A DNA stretch of 64,000 bases from JBAZAX01 sp041671765 (GTDB lineage: Bacteria; Babelota; Babeliae; Babelales; RVW-14): NCBI GenBank assembly GCA_041671765.1, contig JBAZAX010000004.1:10929-74928 (forward strand). Direction: 5' to 3'. The notes beneath the pieces are model-generated. The model made no database searches. It was given only the letters and a program-made list of their open reading frames with translations, and was not told where the DNA came from. Positions 1-7,805 of this stretch are shown piece after piece. Made by a program: the position numbers and the translations under genes. How positions within the stretch are numbered: the first letter of the stretch is position 1; each line of letters starts with the position of its first letter.

Positions 1-229
1 TTTGATTGAATTCAACCAGCAGGTTAAAAACAGTTTTCCATTCGGGGGTATCTCTCATAGCATAAATAAATTTCCAGGGTTGGTTGTTATATGATGAGGG
101 TGCCCAGCGTGCTGCTTCGAAAATGGCCATAAGATCGTCTTTTGTTATAGATTCTCCCGACATTGCCCTTGGCGACCACCGTTTTAGTATTAGCGAATTT
201 ATGGGGTAATCCGGTTTCTTCGTATTCAT
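1..229 (-). CDS. Nitroreductase family protein (5' part only)
   Basis: The gene runs off the left edge; only about 76 N-terminal residues are present. Reading the minus strand from an ATG at 229-227 gives a start containing RWSPRAMSGE and then EAARWAPSSYNNQPWKF. This is the classic FMN-binding N-terminus of the nitroreductase fold: the R-S-PR motif followed by A-P-S-x-x-N-x-Q-P-W. An AAGGAA Shine-Dalgarno lies a few bases upstream. Members reduce nitro compounds or quinones with NAD(P)H and FMN. The substrate cannot be told from this fragment. There is no signal peptide, so it is likely cytoplasmic. Confidence 0.85.
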   Translation of the reverse strand, partial: MNTKKPDYPINSLILKRWSPRAMSGESITKDDLMAIFEAARWAPSSYNNQPWKFIYAMRDTPEWKTVFNLLVEFNQ

Positions 230-456
230 ATCGTTCCTTATTAATAAAACAACTGGTTATTTTACATTTTACATAAAATTTAACTTATACAGATGTTTTA
301 ACTCTATATTTTACAGAAAAATTGAGAATTTATAGTCGTACAGATGGATTTTTGATACTTGAATGTATTTTTACATAAATATTGCTTTTGAAATATTTAT
401 ATTGCTATTATGAAATTAGTTAAAGTAAGTGTTTATTGAAATAGGGGAGTTTCAAG

Positions 457-999
457 ATGAATAATTATTCAAAGGTTTTGGGGGTCTTTGCTTTGGTGAT
501 GGTGCCGTTTGGCAACTTGGTGTCAATGCCCGGAATGGATGATGCAATTTCAATTGATGTTGGGGATACTACAGTAACCACATCGTCTGATTCCCAATTA
601 GATGTGCACGTTTCGAATGATTTGGCTAAATTGAGTGGACGGGTTGCTATCAGCTCATATCTTGTGATATTGAATAAAATTTTGAATTATGTATCAACAT
701 CAACAGATGTTGTGTCCGTTCAAACACAGCTTAATTTTTGTAATGCTGTGAAAAATTTTGATAAATATGCTCGCAGATTTGTTTCTAAAGGGAGAACTCC
801 TAGCATAAGTAAAGCTGGGATTAAGGAGATAGATAAATTTTTGAAAAATTTACAGGATAGTCCGCTTCTTCATTCAGGTACTGTAAGTTATATTTCTAAT
901 GCAATTGTGTTTTGGAATAATACAGCAAAAAATTATGGGCTTACACCATATCAAAAAGCTGTAAAACGTCAAAGAGATTTAAAGAGTAAACGCAAATAA
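457..999 (+). CDS. Secreted protein of unknown function, 180 aa
   Basis: I do not recognise a family. The start is supported by GGGGAG seven bases upstream of the ATG. Residues 1-24 look like a Sec signal peptide (short basic start, then a hydrophobic stretch VLGVFALVMVPFG). The mature part begins acidic and Thr/Ser-rich, then becomes helical and Lys-rich, ending in a very basic tail (KRQRDLKSKRK). No cysteines pair up and no enzymatic motif is visible. It stands alone, with more than 300 bases before the next gene. A small exported helical protein is the most that can be said. Confidence 0.7.
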   Translation: MNNYSKVLGVFALVMVPFGNLVSMPGMDDAISIDVGDTTVTTSSDSQLDVHVSNDLAKLSGRVAISSYLVILNKILNYVSTSTDVVSVQTQLNFCNAVKNFDKYARRFVSKGRTPSISKAGIKEIDKFLKNLQDSPLLHSGTVSYISNAIVFWNNTAKNYGLTPYQKAVKRQRDLKSKRK

Positions 1000-1336
1000 A
1001 AAATAAGCAGCGATAATTTTTAGAGATAAAGGTTAGGGATGGTGTGGTATGGGGGATATATGAGGCTGATACGTAAGTTAAAACGGTCGTTATTTGGAAT
1101 TAATGTAAGATTAAGGGTTGTGAATTGTTTTTCCAAGTGTCTTGTATTTTTCAAAATGTTTTTGGGGGCTCCATAGTATGGGGCCCTTCGGTCATTTTCA
1201 ATTATTGATTTACCAAATTAGTCATCAGTAGAAAGCTCTTATTGTTAAAAATTAAGGGTTGTTTTTTGCTCCAGAAATTGTAGAATTTGATTACGAAAGT
1301 TTGTTTCAGGTTTAATATTAAAAGGGAGATTTTGAT
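1000..1336. other. Intergenic region with one GC-rich hairpin
   Basis: 337 bases without a supported gene. The one structure I see is a near-perfect inverted repeat, GGGCTCCATA (1166-1175) against TATGGGGCCC (1177-1186), with one G-T wobble. It is not followed by a clear T run, so it is a weak terminator candidate for the gene ending at 999 or a leader structure for the gene starting at 1337. Otherwise AT-rich sequence with no further signal. Confidence 0.4.
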
Positions 1337-2167
1337 ATGAAAATTCTACAGGTTTCTTCTGTGTGTGCATTTTTTTTCTTTAGTGGAATTAGCGCCGGTT
1401 TTTTTAGTTCCGAGAAGGACGTAAATTTGGAAGTTCAGCAGGAACTTGAAAAAAATAGTAAAGAAAGTGATTTGCTAACGCAAATTACCAAATTACGTGT
1501 TTTGGTAGCAAAAAATCGTAAAAATGTTTTTAACTCAACGACCCAAAATATTTTTGGAAATAAGCTTCAAGAGCTTTACAGTAAGCGTGATAAGGACGAT
1601 TATCACCAGGGTAGAGTTTTGAGTTCAATATTGTCTGGGGCTGTCAGATCACCGCTTTTGAGCAAAAATCAGCAAGAGTATGTTAAAAATACCATGATTC
1701 CTGAATTGAAAAAGTCCGGATGTTTTTCTAGCAAGGCCAAAATATTTGGAGCGCTCAAGAGTCTTGAAAAATCCAACAATTTTTACATTAGAAACAGAAT
1801 GCTTATGAATTTGTCCAGACACCATGGTGTTAAGGCAGTTGAGAATGAAGTTCAGACTTTATTTGCCAAGATTCTAAAAGATACATATGCGATGCGTCCT
1901 TTAAATGACGAAAATAAACTTAATTATTTTAAACAACTGCTAGATGATGTTGTAGATTCAACATTATTAAATGATTCGGATAAAAAATATGTTAAGACTG
2001 TTATGTTGTCAGATGTCAAAAAAAATATAGAGACTGTAAAATTGGCGCCAGCAAGCAAAGTGTTCGGGCAAATGAAAGATATTTCAGCGGCATATTTCAA
2101 GAATCCAAAAAAGGATTTCAACATAACTAAAAACAAATCAGTGCCTGGTCCAGTTTTGGTAGCATAA
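1337..2167 (+). CDS. Secreted helical protein of unknown function, 276 aa
   Basis: No family recognised. A GGGAG Shine-Dalgarno precedes the ATG. Residues 1-21 form a signal peptide (MKILQ, then a very Phe-rich core CAFFFFSGISAG). The mature protein is Lys-rich and looks all-helical. It may hold two related halves: 'LLSKNQQEYVKNTMIPELKK' near residue 110 resembles 'LLNDSDKKYVKTVMLSDVKK' near residue 215, each following a run of helical sequence. This suggests an internal duplication. It converges on rplU, and both genes share the palindromic terminator at 2229-2278. Confidence 0.7.
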   Translation: MKILQVSSVCAFFFFSGISAGFFSSEKDVNLEVQQELEKNSKESDLLTQITKLRVLVAKNRKNVFNSTTQNIFGNKLQELYSKRDKDDYHQGRVLSSILSGAVRSPLLSKNQQEYVKNTMIPELKKSGCFSSKAKIFGALKSLEKSNNFYIRNRMLMNLSRHHGVKAVENEVQTLFAKILKDTYAMRPLNDENKLNYFKQLLDDVVDSTLLNDSDKKYVKTVMLSDVKKNIETVKLAPASKVFGQMKDISAAYFKNPKKDFNITKNKSVPGPVLVA

Positions 2168-2228
2168 AAATTAACAAAAATGATTATGATTTGTAAAAAG
2201 AATAGCAACATTAAGATTTGAATAAGAC

Positions 2229-2278
2229 AAAGCATAAAAAAAGAGACCGGTTTAAACCGGTCTCTTTTTTTATGCTTT
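2229..2278. terminator. Bidirectional terminator, 50-bp perfect palindrome
   Basis: The sequence is a perfect inverted repeat centred between 2253 and 2254: an AGAGACCGGTTT core flanked by seven A on the left and seven T on the right. Each strand therefore reads a GC-rich stem followed by a T run. It lies between the convergent genes ending at 2167 (+) and 2289 (-) and should end transcription from both. Confidence 0.9.
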
Positions 2279-2288
2279 TGAAAGCTTT

Positions 2289-2630
2289 TTAAATACTTTC
2301 AATTCTGATAATTGTTTGAGGCTGACGATGGCCTTTTTTTGTTCTGACTTTATGACGTCTTTGGAATTTGAAAATGACAAGTTTTGGAGCCTTATCTTGT
2401 TTAATTATGCTTGCTTTTACAGAAGCATTTTTGATGAAAGGTGTACCAAATTCAAATTTTGTATCGTCAGTTTTTCTAAACAGTACGTTGTCGAATTGAA
2501 TTTTGTCTCCAGCATTTCCCTCAATCTTTTCTATGCAGATAGTTTTGCCAGGTAATGCTTGATACTGTTTTCCGCCAGTCTCAATGATGGCGTACTTCTC
2601 AAATTCTGAAATTTTTTGTGCGTTATTCAT
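2289..2630 (-). CDS. rplU: Large ribosomal subunit protein bL21
   Basis: Ribosomal protein bL21, a 23S rRNA-binding protein of the large subunit. The N-terminal YAIIETGGKQYQALPG is the family signature and is followed by EKIEGNAGDKIQFDNVL. The C-terminal KFQRRHKVRTKKGHRQPQT is the basic rRNA-binding tail. I chose the ATG at 2630 (113 aa, near the usual ~103); an upstream ATG at 2663 would add 11 residues, and neither has a strong Shine-Dalgarno. In most bacteria rplU is followed at once by rpmA (bL27). Here no bL27 gene follows; the next thing downstream is the terminator. Confidence 0.93.
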   Translation of the reverse strand: MNNAQKISEFEKYAIIETGGKQYQALPGKTICIEKIEGNAGDKIQFDNVLFRKTDDTKFEFGTPFIKNASVKASIIKQDKAPKLVIFKFQRRHKVRTKKGHRQPQTIIRIESI

Positions 2631-2794
2631 GATCGAATAGCCCTTCTTCCACATTGGAATCATAACTTATTTGGGTAATACAAGTAATAAAGAATATTTA
2701 ATTTAAAACACATTTTATTTTAGCATATTCTTGATATCTGTCTAGTTTACCCTGAGAATCTTGTCAAAATTAGGCTAAATATAAAAAAATTGGC

Positions 2795-3514
2795 TTATTT
2801 CACCGTGGCGTTGACGTCTTCTTCCTTAATTATTGATAAGACTATGTCGGTTAGTTCATCAAGTTTGGCTGCTATTTTTGCAAAAGCGTTTGAGCGAATC
2901 ACCTTTGTAAGAGCATCAAGTTCTTCAGGCGTGAAAGTGCTTAATGTTTGCGTTAATATGCGTTTGATTTCCTTGTGCTCAACCTTTTCGTTAGAGGATG
3001 GATTCAAAAACTGCATTATTAAAGATATAGAAATATCCAATTTGTCATCGGAAATCTTCAACATTTCGTCTACTAGATTTTCAACAGGTGTTTTATCAGC
3101 GCATTGTGAAGTAGCGGGATTGTTTTTTTCTGCAGATTTTTCATTATGTAACTGAATATTTCTTGTAAAACTTTGTATTTTTTCATATTCGATATTTAGT
3201 AAACCTGCTACGTTTCGAATGAATTCGGAAAATAACTTTTCAAATAAAGTAGGGGTTTTGGTGAATCCCCTTAGCTCTAGCTTTTCTGTTAAAGTGCACA
3301 TGCGCATGAGTGCGTCTTTGATTTTTTTCCCAACTTTTGTCATCTTTTCTTGGGCAAATTTAGAGTTGTTTTGGCAAGCATCAAGAATCTTTGCAACGTG
3401 TGGATTGTTTTCTATGCAGCTTACAGGTTCTGCCTTTAAAGAATTTAAATTTAAATTCTGAGAATGCGAAAACACTAAAAATAGACTTAAACTGACAAAT
3501 ATTAACTTTTTCAT
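2795..3514 (-). CDS. Secreted protein of unknown function, 239 aa
   Basis: Not recognised. The start at 3514 is fixed by GGAGG six bases upstream and by the signal peptide it gives (MKKLIFVSLSLFLVFSHSQ). A longer open frame reaching 3598 would place a basic non-hydrophobic segment in front and is unlikely. The mature protein is rich in Lys, Glu and Leu, predicted helical, with a few cysteines (around NNPHVAKILDACQNNSK, RMCTLTEK and SQCADKTP). Its style matches the other exported helical proteins here. No operon partner: rplU lies about 165 bases downstream with AT-rich sequence between. Confidence 0.7.
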   Translation of the reverse strand: MKKLIFVSLSLFLVFSHSQNLNLNSLKAEPVSCIENNPHVAKILDACQNNSKFAQEKMTKVGKKIKDALMRMCTLTEKLELRGFTKTPTLFEKLFSEFIRNVAGLLNIEYEKIQSFTRNIQLHNEKSAEKNNPATSQCADKTPVENLVDEMLKISDDKLDISISLIMQFLNPSSNEKVEHKEIKRILTQTLSTFTPEELDALTKVIRSNAFAKIAAKLDELTDIVLSIIKEEDVNATVK

Positions 3515-3598
3515 TTGAAACCTCCGTAATTTATAACTACTAACTTTAGTAGCCATTCTATTATATTTTGCATACATCCAGTCTCCTAAAATTTGCAA

Positions 3599-3775
3599 TA
3601 AACGTCAAACGCCCCACCTCCAAATTCATTTAGAAAATCGAGAAATGCGGCGTTTTTTGATGTTGCAAGGTGCTTTTTAGTCGTTAAACGCGAAATTTTG
3701 AAGCATCTGAGTTTCTACCATTAATTACAAATTAATTACATTATGCATTCAAAAACAATAATTATTGATAAATGA
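3599..3775. other. Decayed-looking intergenic stretch, possible gene remnant
   Basis: No intact gene. On the minus strand one frame is open for about 43 codons without a start. It reads protein-like (contains KNAAFLDFLNEFGGGAFDVY) and ends at a TAG near 3587-3595. The plus strand also has an open, protein-like frame ending at about 3723. One of the two may be a relic of a lost gene. The inverted pair TCAAACGCC / GGCGTTTTTTGA is also present here with a long loop. Confidence 0.25.
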
Positions 3776-4002
3776 CTATTTAATTTGTTTGCCGATGTCA
3801 GAAGATTCAATAAAGACTGGGATGAGTTTGTGGAGTTTTATAATGACAAGTTGGCGAGACTTGCTTGTAAAAAGCTTGAAGTAAAAGGGTGAATCTGACG
3901 AAAATATGCCATCTGTAGTAGATTTGGCGAAAGTGGGGTGATGATGGGTTTTGCTACGACGAATTTAAGTCTGACGTAAGAAGCATTTCAAAAGCGAAAT
4001 AA
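3776..4002 (+). pseudogene. Remnant of a frameshifted gene of unknown family
   Basis: Three consecutive frames together read like the C-terminus of one protein. Frame one (3776-3892) encodes FNKDWDEFVEFYNDKLARLA and stops at TGA 3890. Shifting by one base continues with ESDENMPSVVDLAK and stops within TGATGA at about 3941. A further shift gives GDDGFCYDEFKSDVRSISK and a TAA at 4000-4002. Composition is charged and amphipathic, as expected for real coding sequence, and there is no start codon. I read this as a decaying gene with at least two indels and a lost 5' end. The family is not recognised. Confidence 0.45.
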
Positions 4003-4037
4003 AAGCGCCCAATAGCATTAAAACCGTTGAGCGCTTT
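4002..4037. terminator. Hairpin terminator downstream of dcd
   Basis: AAAGCGC (4002-4008) pairs with GCGCTTT (4031-4037), with CAA/TTG extending the stem past a one-base mismatch. Read on the minus strand, the direction of dcd, the stem is followed by TTTTATTT. It overlaps the end of the decayed gene, so it may once have served both sides. Confidence 0.65.
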
Positions 4038-4045
4038 ATTTCTAA

Positions 4046-4615
4046 TTAAATTCTGGGAAGTGTTATTCCAGTTTGTTTCATATACTTACCATTGCGGTCA
4101 GCATAAGAAGTTTCACATATTTGATCAGCCTGAAAGAAAATAACTTGTGCAATGCCTTCGTTAGAATAAATCTTTGCAGGAAGAGGTGTTGTGTTTGAAA
4201 TTTCTATGGTAACATGTCCTTCCCACTCCGGTTCAAAAGGTGTCACATTAACAATTATACCGCATCGAGCGTACGTTGATTTACCCAAACAGATTGTCAA
4301 AATGTCGCGTGGAATTCTAAAATATTCGACACTGCGTGCGAGGGCGAAAGAGTTTGGTGGAATTACGCACATATCTGTTTTTAGCGCTACAAATGAATTA
4401 TCAGTAAAATTTTTGGGGTCAATAATTGAATTGTATACATTAGTGAATACTTTAAATTCGTCCGCTACTCTTATATCGTATCCATAACTTGAAAGTCCGT
4501 AACTAACTAATTTTTGAGTTCCTTCGGTTTGTCGAACTTGTTTTTCAACAAATGGCTCAATCATTCCGTTGGTTTGGGACATCAATCTTATCCAACTATC
4601 TGCTTTGATACTCAT
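4046..4615 (-). CDS. dcd: dCTP deaminase
   Basis: Deaminates dCTP to dUTP, feeding dUMP for thymidylate synthesis in the cytoplasm. 189 aa, the family's usual length. Visible signatures: SSYGYDIRVADEF in the N-terminal half, LGKSTYARCGIIVNVTPFEP around the substrate site, and EWEGHVTIEISNTTPLPAKI, which holds the catalytic Glu region, followed by IAQVIFFQ. The dUTPase-like trimer fold is expected. The ATG overlaps the stop of thyX (ATGA), so the two are translationally coupled, and both act in the dTMP pathway. No dut gene lies nearby; some Dcd enzymes are bifunctional, but I cannot decide that from sequence. Confidence 0.93.
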   Translation of the reverse strand: MSIKADSWIRLMSQTNGMIEPFVEKQVRQTEGTQKLVSYGLSSYGYDIRVADEFKVFTNVYNSIIDPKNFTDNSFVALKTDMCVIPPNSFALARSVEYFRIPRDILTICLGKSTYARCGIIVNVTPFEPEWEGHVTIEISNTTPLPAKIYSNEGIAQVIFFQADQICETSYADRNGKYMKQTGITLPRI

Positions 4616-5406
4616 CCTATTTTTCTTTCAAAAAACTCGTTGTACTTTACCAATGCTCTCCAACTTACAGGGAAAATTTTTTCAACCATACTTGAAAGGA
4701 TTCCTGCATACTCGCGAATTTCTTTTTGTGCTGAACTGTCGAGTCGAAGATTAACAAGGCGAGCGTAAGCTGCCAAACTTGCAGTTTCAATGAATTCTGT
4801 ATACATGGATTGTGGAAGGACTCCTCTTGCCTGTTCAGGGCAAACTCCACGTTCTAGCAGGTAATTATATAATTCTAATGCTTTATGATTTGTTTTGCGA
4901 ATATTTGCAAGCAACTCACTATTGTGTTCGTGAACTTCATTGCTTGATCCCTGTTTTACATTTATGTCACGCTTGCGTAGTTCTGATGGTACAAAAAATT
5001 CCGGTTCAAATGTTACATAACGACGAGAAACTTCATTGCGTGCAAACCCAACGGTATGACGGTACCATTCTCTTGTAATATAAATTGGCATTTTAATTCT
5101 AAATCTAAGTTGCGGATGAAAAAATGGAGTGACGTGATTGTTTTGTGCAAGATATTCAATTAAGCTTTGGTCTTTTGCAGATACACGGTGTCCGACAACT
5201 TTAGCAGAATCTCCATATCCATCTCGAATTGGTTCAAATTCTGATTCTTTGTTAAACGAAACTCTCGCAGCATTAACAACTGTTAAATCGTTACCAAAAA
5301 CATCTAGAATTTCAATAAATCCTACGTTATCATTTATAAATTTTTTTTCTGCAAGCAACTTTCCACTTTTTTTTGGTTGCCTACCAGGAACTATTTTGCT
5401 TAGCAC
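4612..5406 (-). CDS. thyX: Flavin-dependent thymidylate synthase ThyX
   Basis: Makes dTMP from dUMP using methylene-tetrahydrofolate and reduced FAD. The ThyX signature appears as WYRHTVGFARNEVSRRY, the longer variant of the RHRxxSxNExSxRY motif seen in many ThyX proteins. It is preceded by HVTPFFHPQLRFRIKMPIYI and followed by EARGVLP-like QARGVLPQSMYTEF, which binds nucleotide. 264 aa. The start is a GTG at 5406 with GAAAGGG seven bases upstream. It overlaps dcd by four bases. Use of ThyX rather than ThyA, with no dihydrofolate reductase here, is common in reduced genomes. Confidence 0.94.
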   Translation of the reverse strand: MLSKIVPGRQPKKSGKLLAEKKFINDNVGFIEILDVFGNDLTVVNAARVSFNKESEFEPIRDGYGDSAKVVGHRVSAKDQSLIEYLAQNNHVTPFFHPQLRFRIKMPIYITREWYRHTVGFARNEVSRRYVTFEPEFFVPSELRKRDINVKQGSSNEVHEHNSELLANIRKTNHKALELYNYLLERGVCPEQARGVLPQSMYTEFIETASLAAYARLVNLRLDSSAQKEIREYAGILSSMVEKIFPVSWRALVKYNEFFERKIG

Positions 5407-5579
5407 GTTTTTTCCCTTTCAAAAAAATCAGCAATTTTTAGTGCAGTTAAATTTTCACTAGTATCACAAATTTATCTTAGAGAGTTAAGTAAGTTATAAA
5501 TTTCGAAACTTTACTTGGCTTTTACTTATGTTCTTGACCATCATCGTAAACATATTAATCTATTTATCAGCAAAGTTAT

Positions 5580-6992
5580 ATGTTCAACCCTAAAAATTTG
5601 GTTACTCATATGCGCATAAAAATTAGTCATGTAAGCAAGAAAGATATCGGAAAAGAGTTAACAGTCAAAGGTTGGGTAAAAACATCTCGATTTTCAAAAG
5701 ATTTTGGATTTGTTGAGATAAATGATGGATCTCAATTCAATAATATTCAAGCAATTATTAATCAGAATTTAAATGATTACGAAAATTTAAAAAAAGATTT
5801 ATCGACTGGAGCATCTGTAAGTATAACTGGAAAGCTTGTCGAAAGTCCTGGAAAAGAACAGTCATTTGAGATTCAAGCAACCCAGGTTGAAATTATTGGG
5901 TTGTGTGATCCCGAAACTTATCCACTACAAAAGAAGCGACACACACTTGAGTTTTTAAGAACAATCGGGCACTTGCGTCCTCGTACAAACACGGTAGGCG
6001 CGGTTTCGCGAGTAAGAAATGCGCTTGCATGGGCAACTCATGATTTTTTCCAAAGCAGAGGTTTTCTGTATGTTAATACACCCATCATTACCGGATCGGA
6101 CTGCGAGGGTGCCGGACAGATGTTCAGAGTTTCAACACTTGATGCTGCAACCCCGCCATTGATTGACGGAAAAGTTGACTTCGCACAAGATTTTTTTGGC
6201 AAAGAGACTTTTTTGACTGTTTCTGGACAGCTTAACGGCGAATGTTATGCCTGTGCGCTTTCTGATATTTATACATTTGGCCCGACGTTTCGTGCAGAAA
6301 ATTCAAATACATCACGACACTTGGCTGAATTTTGGATGATAGAACCGGAAATGGCGTTTGCTGAATTAAAAGATGATATGGAATGTGCGCAAAGTTACTT
6401 AAAACATTGCATAAAAACAGCACTTGAAAGATGTCCTCAAGATATGGAATTTTTTGATAAATATATTGAGCCGGGAATTATAAAAAGGCTTCAACATGTT
6501 TTAGATAATCCATTTGAACATTTAACCTATACTCAGGCAATTGATATTTTACAAAAATCATCCAAAAAATTTGAATATCCTGTTCAGTGGGGTATAGATT
6601 TGCAATCCGAGCATGAAAGATATATTGTCGAAGAACATTGCAAGAAACCTGTAATTCTAACCAACTATCCAAAAGAGATAAAAGCTTTCTATATGAAAGA
6701 AGATGAAGACGGAAAAACTGTTAGAGCAATGGATGTTTTAGTTGCCGGTATTGGCGAAATTATTGGTGGAAGCCAGCGAGAAGATAGGCTTGATGTGTTG
6801 ACGGCTAAAATGGACAAGCTTGGCTTAAATAAAGAGAGTTACTGGTGGTATTTGGAATTAAGAAAATATGGATCGGTTCCACATGCAGGCTTTGGGCTTG
6901 GGTTTGAAAGATTGGTTGTATTTACGACAGGAATTGATAATATTCGTGACTCAATTCCATTCCCAAGATATCCAAAACACGCAGATTTTTAA
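5580..6992 (+). CDS. asnS: Asparaginyl-tRNA synthetase
   Basis: Class IIb aminoacyl-tRNA synthetase charging tRNA-Asn. An N-terminal OB-fold anticodon-binding domain (TVKGWVKTSRFSKDFGFVEI) is followed by the catalytic domain. Motif 2 is FGPTFRAENSNTSRHLAEFW and motif 3 is GFGLGFERLVVFTTGIDNIRD, ending in the diagnostic IPFPRYPKHADF. The EAMTLD-type AsnRS signature, not AspRS features, supports asparagine. 470 aa from 5580; an internal ATG at 5610 gives 460 aa and fits the usual distance to GWV better. Neither start has a clear Shine-Dalgarno. It is followed by the palindromic terminator at 7042-7090. Confidence 0.93.
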   Translation: MFNPKNLVTHMRIKISHVSKKDIGKELTVKGWVKTSRFSKDFGFVEINDGSQFNNIQAIINQNLNDYENLKKDLSTGASVSITGKLVESPGKEQSFEIQATQVEIIGLCDPETYPLQKKRHTLEFLRTIGHLRPRTNTVGAVSRVRNALAWATHDFFQSRGFLYVNTPIITGSDCEGAGQMFRVSTLDAATPPLIDGKVDFAQDFFGKETFLTVSGQLNGECYACALSDIYTFGPTFRAENSNTSRHLAEFWMIEPEMAFAELKDDMECAQSYLKHCIKTALERCPQDMEFFDKYIEPGIIKRLQHVLDNPFEHLTYTQAIDILQKSSKKFEYPVQWGIDLQSEHERYIVEEHCKKPVILTNYPKEIKAFYMKEDEDGKTVRAMDVLVAGIGEIIGGSQREDRLDVLTAKMDKLGLNKESYWWYLELRKYGSVPHAGFGLGFERLVVFTTGIDNIRDSIPFPRYPKHADF

Positions 6993-7041
6993 TTTTTAAA
7001 GTAACTAATTATTCGAATTGGTTTTAACCTAAGTCAGGATA

Positions 7042-7090
7042 AACAAAAAACAGGGCTCGGAATTTTAAATTCCGAGCCCTGTTTTTTGTT
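7042..7090. terminator. Bidirectional terminator, near-perfect palindrome
   Basis: CAGGGCTCGGAATTT (7051-7065) pairs with AAATTCCGAGCCCTG (7067-7081) around a single central T, and the complementarity continues through AACAAAAAA and TTTTTTGTT on the flanks. Each strand shows a GC-rich stem followed by six T. It sits between convergent asnS (+) and the gene at 7111 (-). Confidence 0.9.
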
Positions 7091-7110
7091 CTAAAATTTA
7101 GATTAGTTAT

Positions 7111-7728
7111 TTAATCAATAATATCTCCAGATAATTGCTTAAGAACAACTTCAATATCCAATGGACCAACTTGAACAATATCAGAGCGATCCATTGCAGC
7201 AAGACGAGGGGAGCGAACTGGTTTTTTAGTTGCAATGGCGCTTACAAGAGCCGTTGCGTTAGTAAATGTAAAATCCAATATTTTTACGCCATTTTCTCTA
7301 CACCAGAGCATAAAACATCCTCCGCAGCATGATTGACAGCAATTAATCTTAGTTTCTTGATTGTAATCATCAATAATGGCTTTTAAAAAATTGAATGTTT
7401 TTTTTAATGATTCACTTGGAGTTCCTGTTTTATCTATTAAATTTTTTGCCGTTAAAACCTGTGCAAGTTTGAAATCGAGATTGCCTTTTTTATTTACAAC
7501 GTAATCAAAAAGTTGATGAAATGCTTTATCATCGGTAGCATGCAATTGTGCTAAAAAATCTATGACACTTTCTTGTTGCTGATATGTGTTACCACAAAAT
7601 AAACTTCCTATCGCAGTAACTAGGCCCCTTCGTTGTTCTTGCCCAGCAAATAAGACAGCTGTTGAAATGATTGTAACTATGCATATATTTGATATAAAAA
7701 TTTTATACATATTATTCATTTTATTCAT
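7111..7728 (-). CDS. Secreted Cys-rich protein of unknown function, 205 aa (paralogue of the next gene)
   Basis: Family not recognised. I place the start at 7728, where GGGAG stands upstream and a signal peptide results (MYKIFISNICIVTIISTAVLFA within the first 30 residues). The frame's upstream extension would run through the hairpin at 7748-7775 and is rejected. Near residue 130 there is a dense cysteine cluster, NCCQSCCGGCFMLWC, followed by a hydrophobic helix. The layout (signal peptide, helical middle, Cys cluster, hydrophobic helix, short tail ending in Ile-rich sequence) repeats in the upstream gene, so the two are probably old tandem duplicates. The Cys cluster could bind metal or be disulphide-linked; this is a guess. 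Confidence 0.7.
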   Translation of the reverse strand: MNKMNNMYKIFISNICIVTIISTAVLFAGQEQRRGLVTAIGSLFCGNTYQQQESVIDFLAQLHATDDKAFHQLFDYVVNKKGNLDFKLAQVLTAKNLIDKTGTPSESLKKTFNFLKAIIDDYNQETKINCCQSCCGGCFMLWCRENGVKILDFTFTNATALVSAIATKKPVRSPRLAAMDRSDIVQVGPLDIEVVLKQLSGDIID

Positions 7729-7747
7729 TGTATCTCCCAAAAATATA

Positions 7748-7775
7748 TCCCGCAAAGTTTGTTTGCCTTGCGGGA
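7748..7775 (-). terminator. Hairpin terminator between the two Cys-rich genes
   Basis: TCCCGCAA (7748-7755) pairs with TTGCGGGA (7768-7775) over a 12-base loop. On the minus strand the stem is followed by TATATTTTT. It lies just after the gene ending at 7806 and just before the Shine-Dalgarno of the gene starting at 7728, so the two genes may be separately transcribed or attenuated. Confidence 0.6.
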
Positions 7776-7805
7776 ATAACTTGCTAAGTCGATTTATTAT
7801 TTAAA

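Noticed and set aside
7748..7755. Upstream start for the Cys-rich gene ending at 7111
   Set aside because: The extra codons would lie inside a terminator-like hairpin and put a polar segment before the signal peptide; the ATG at 7728 has a good Shine-Dalgarno.
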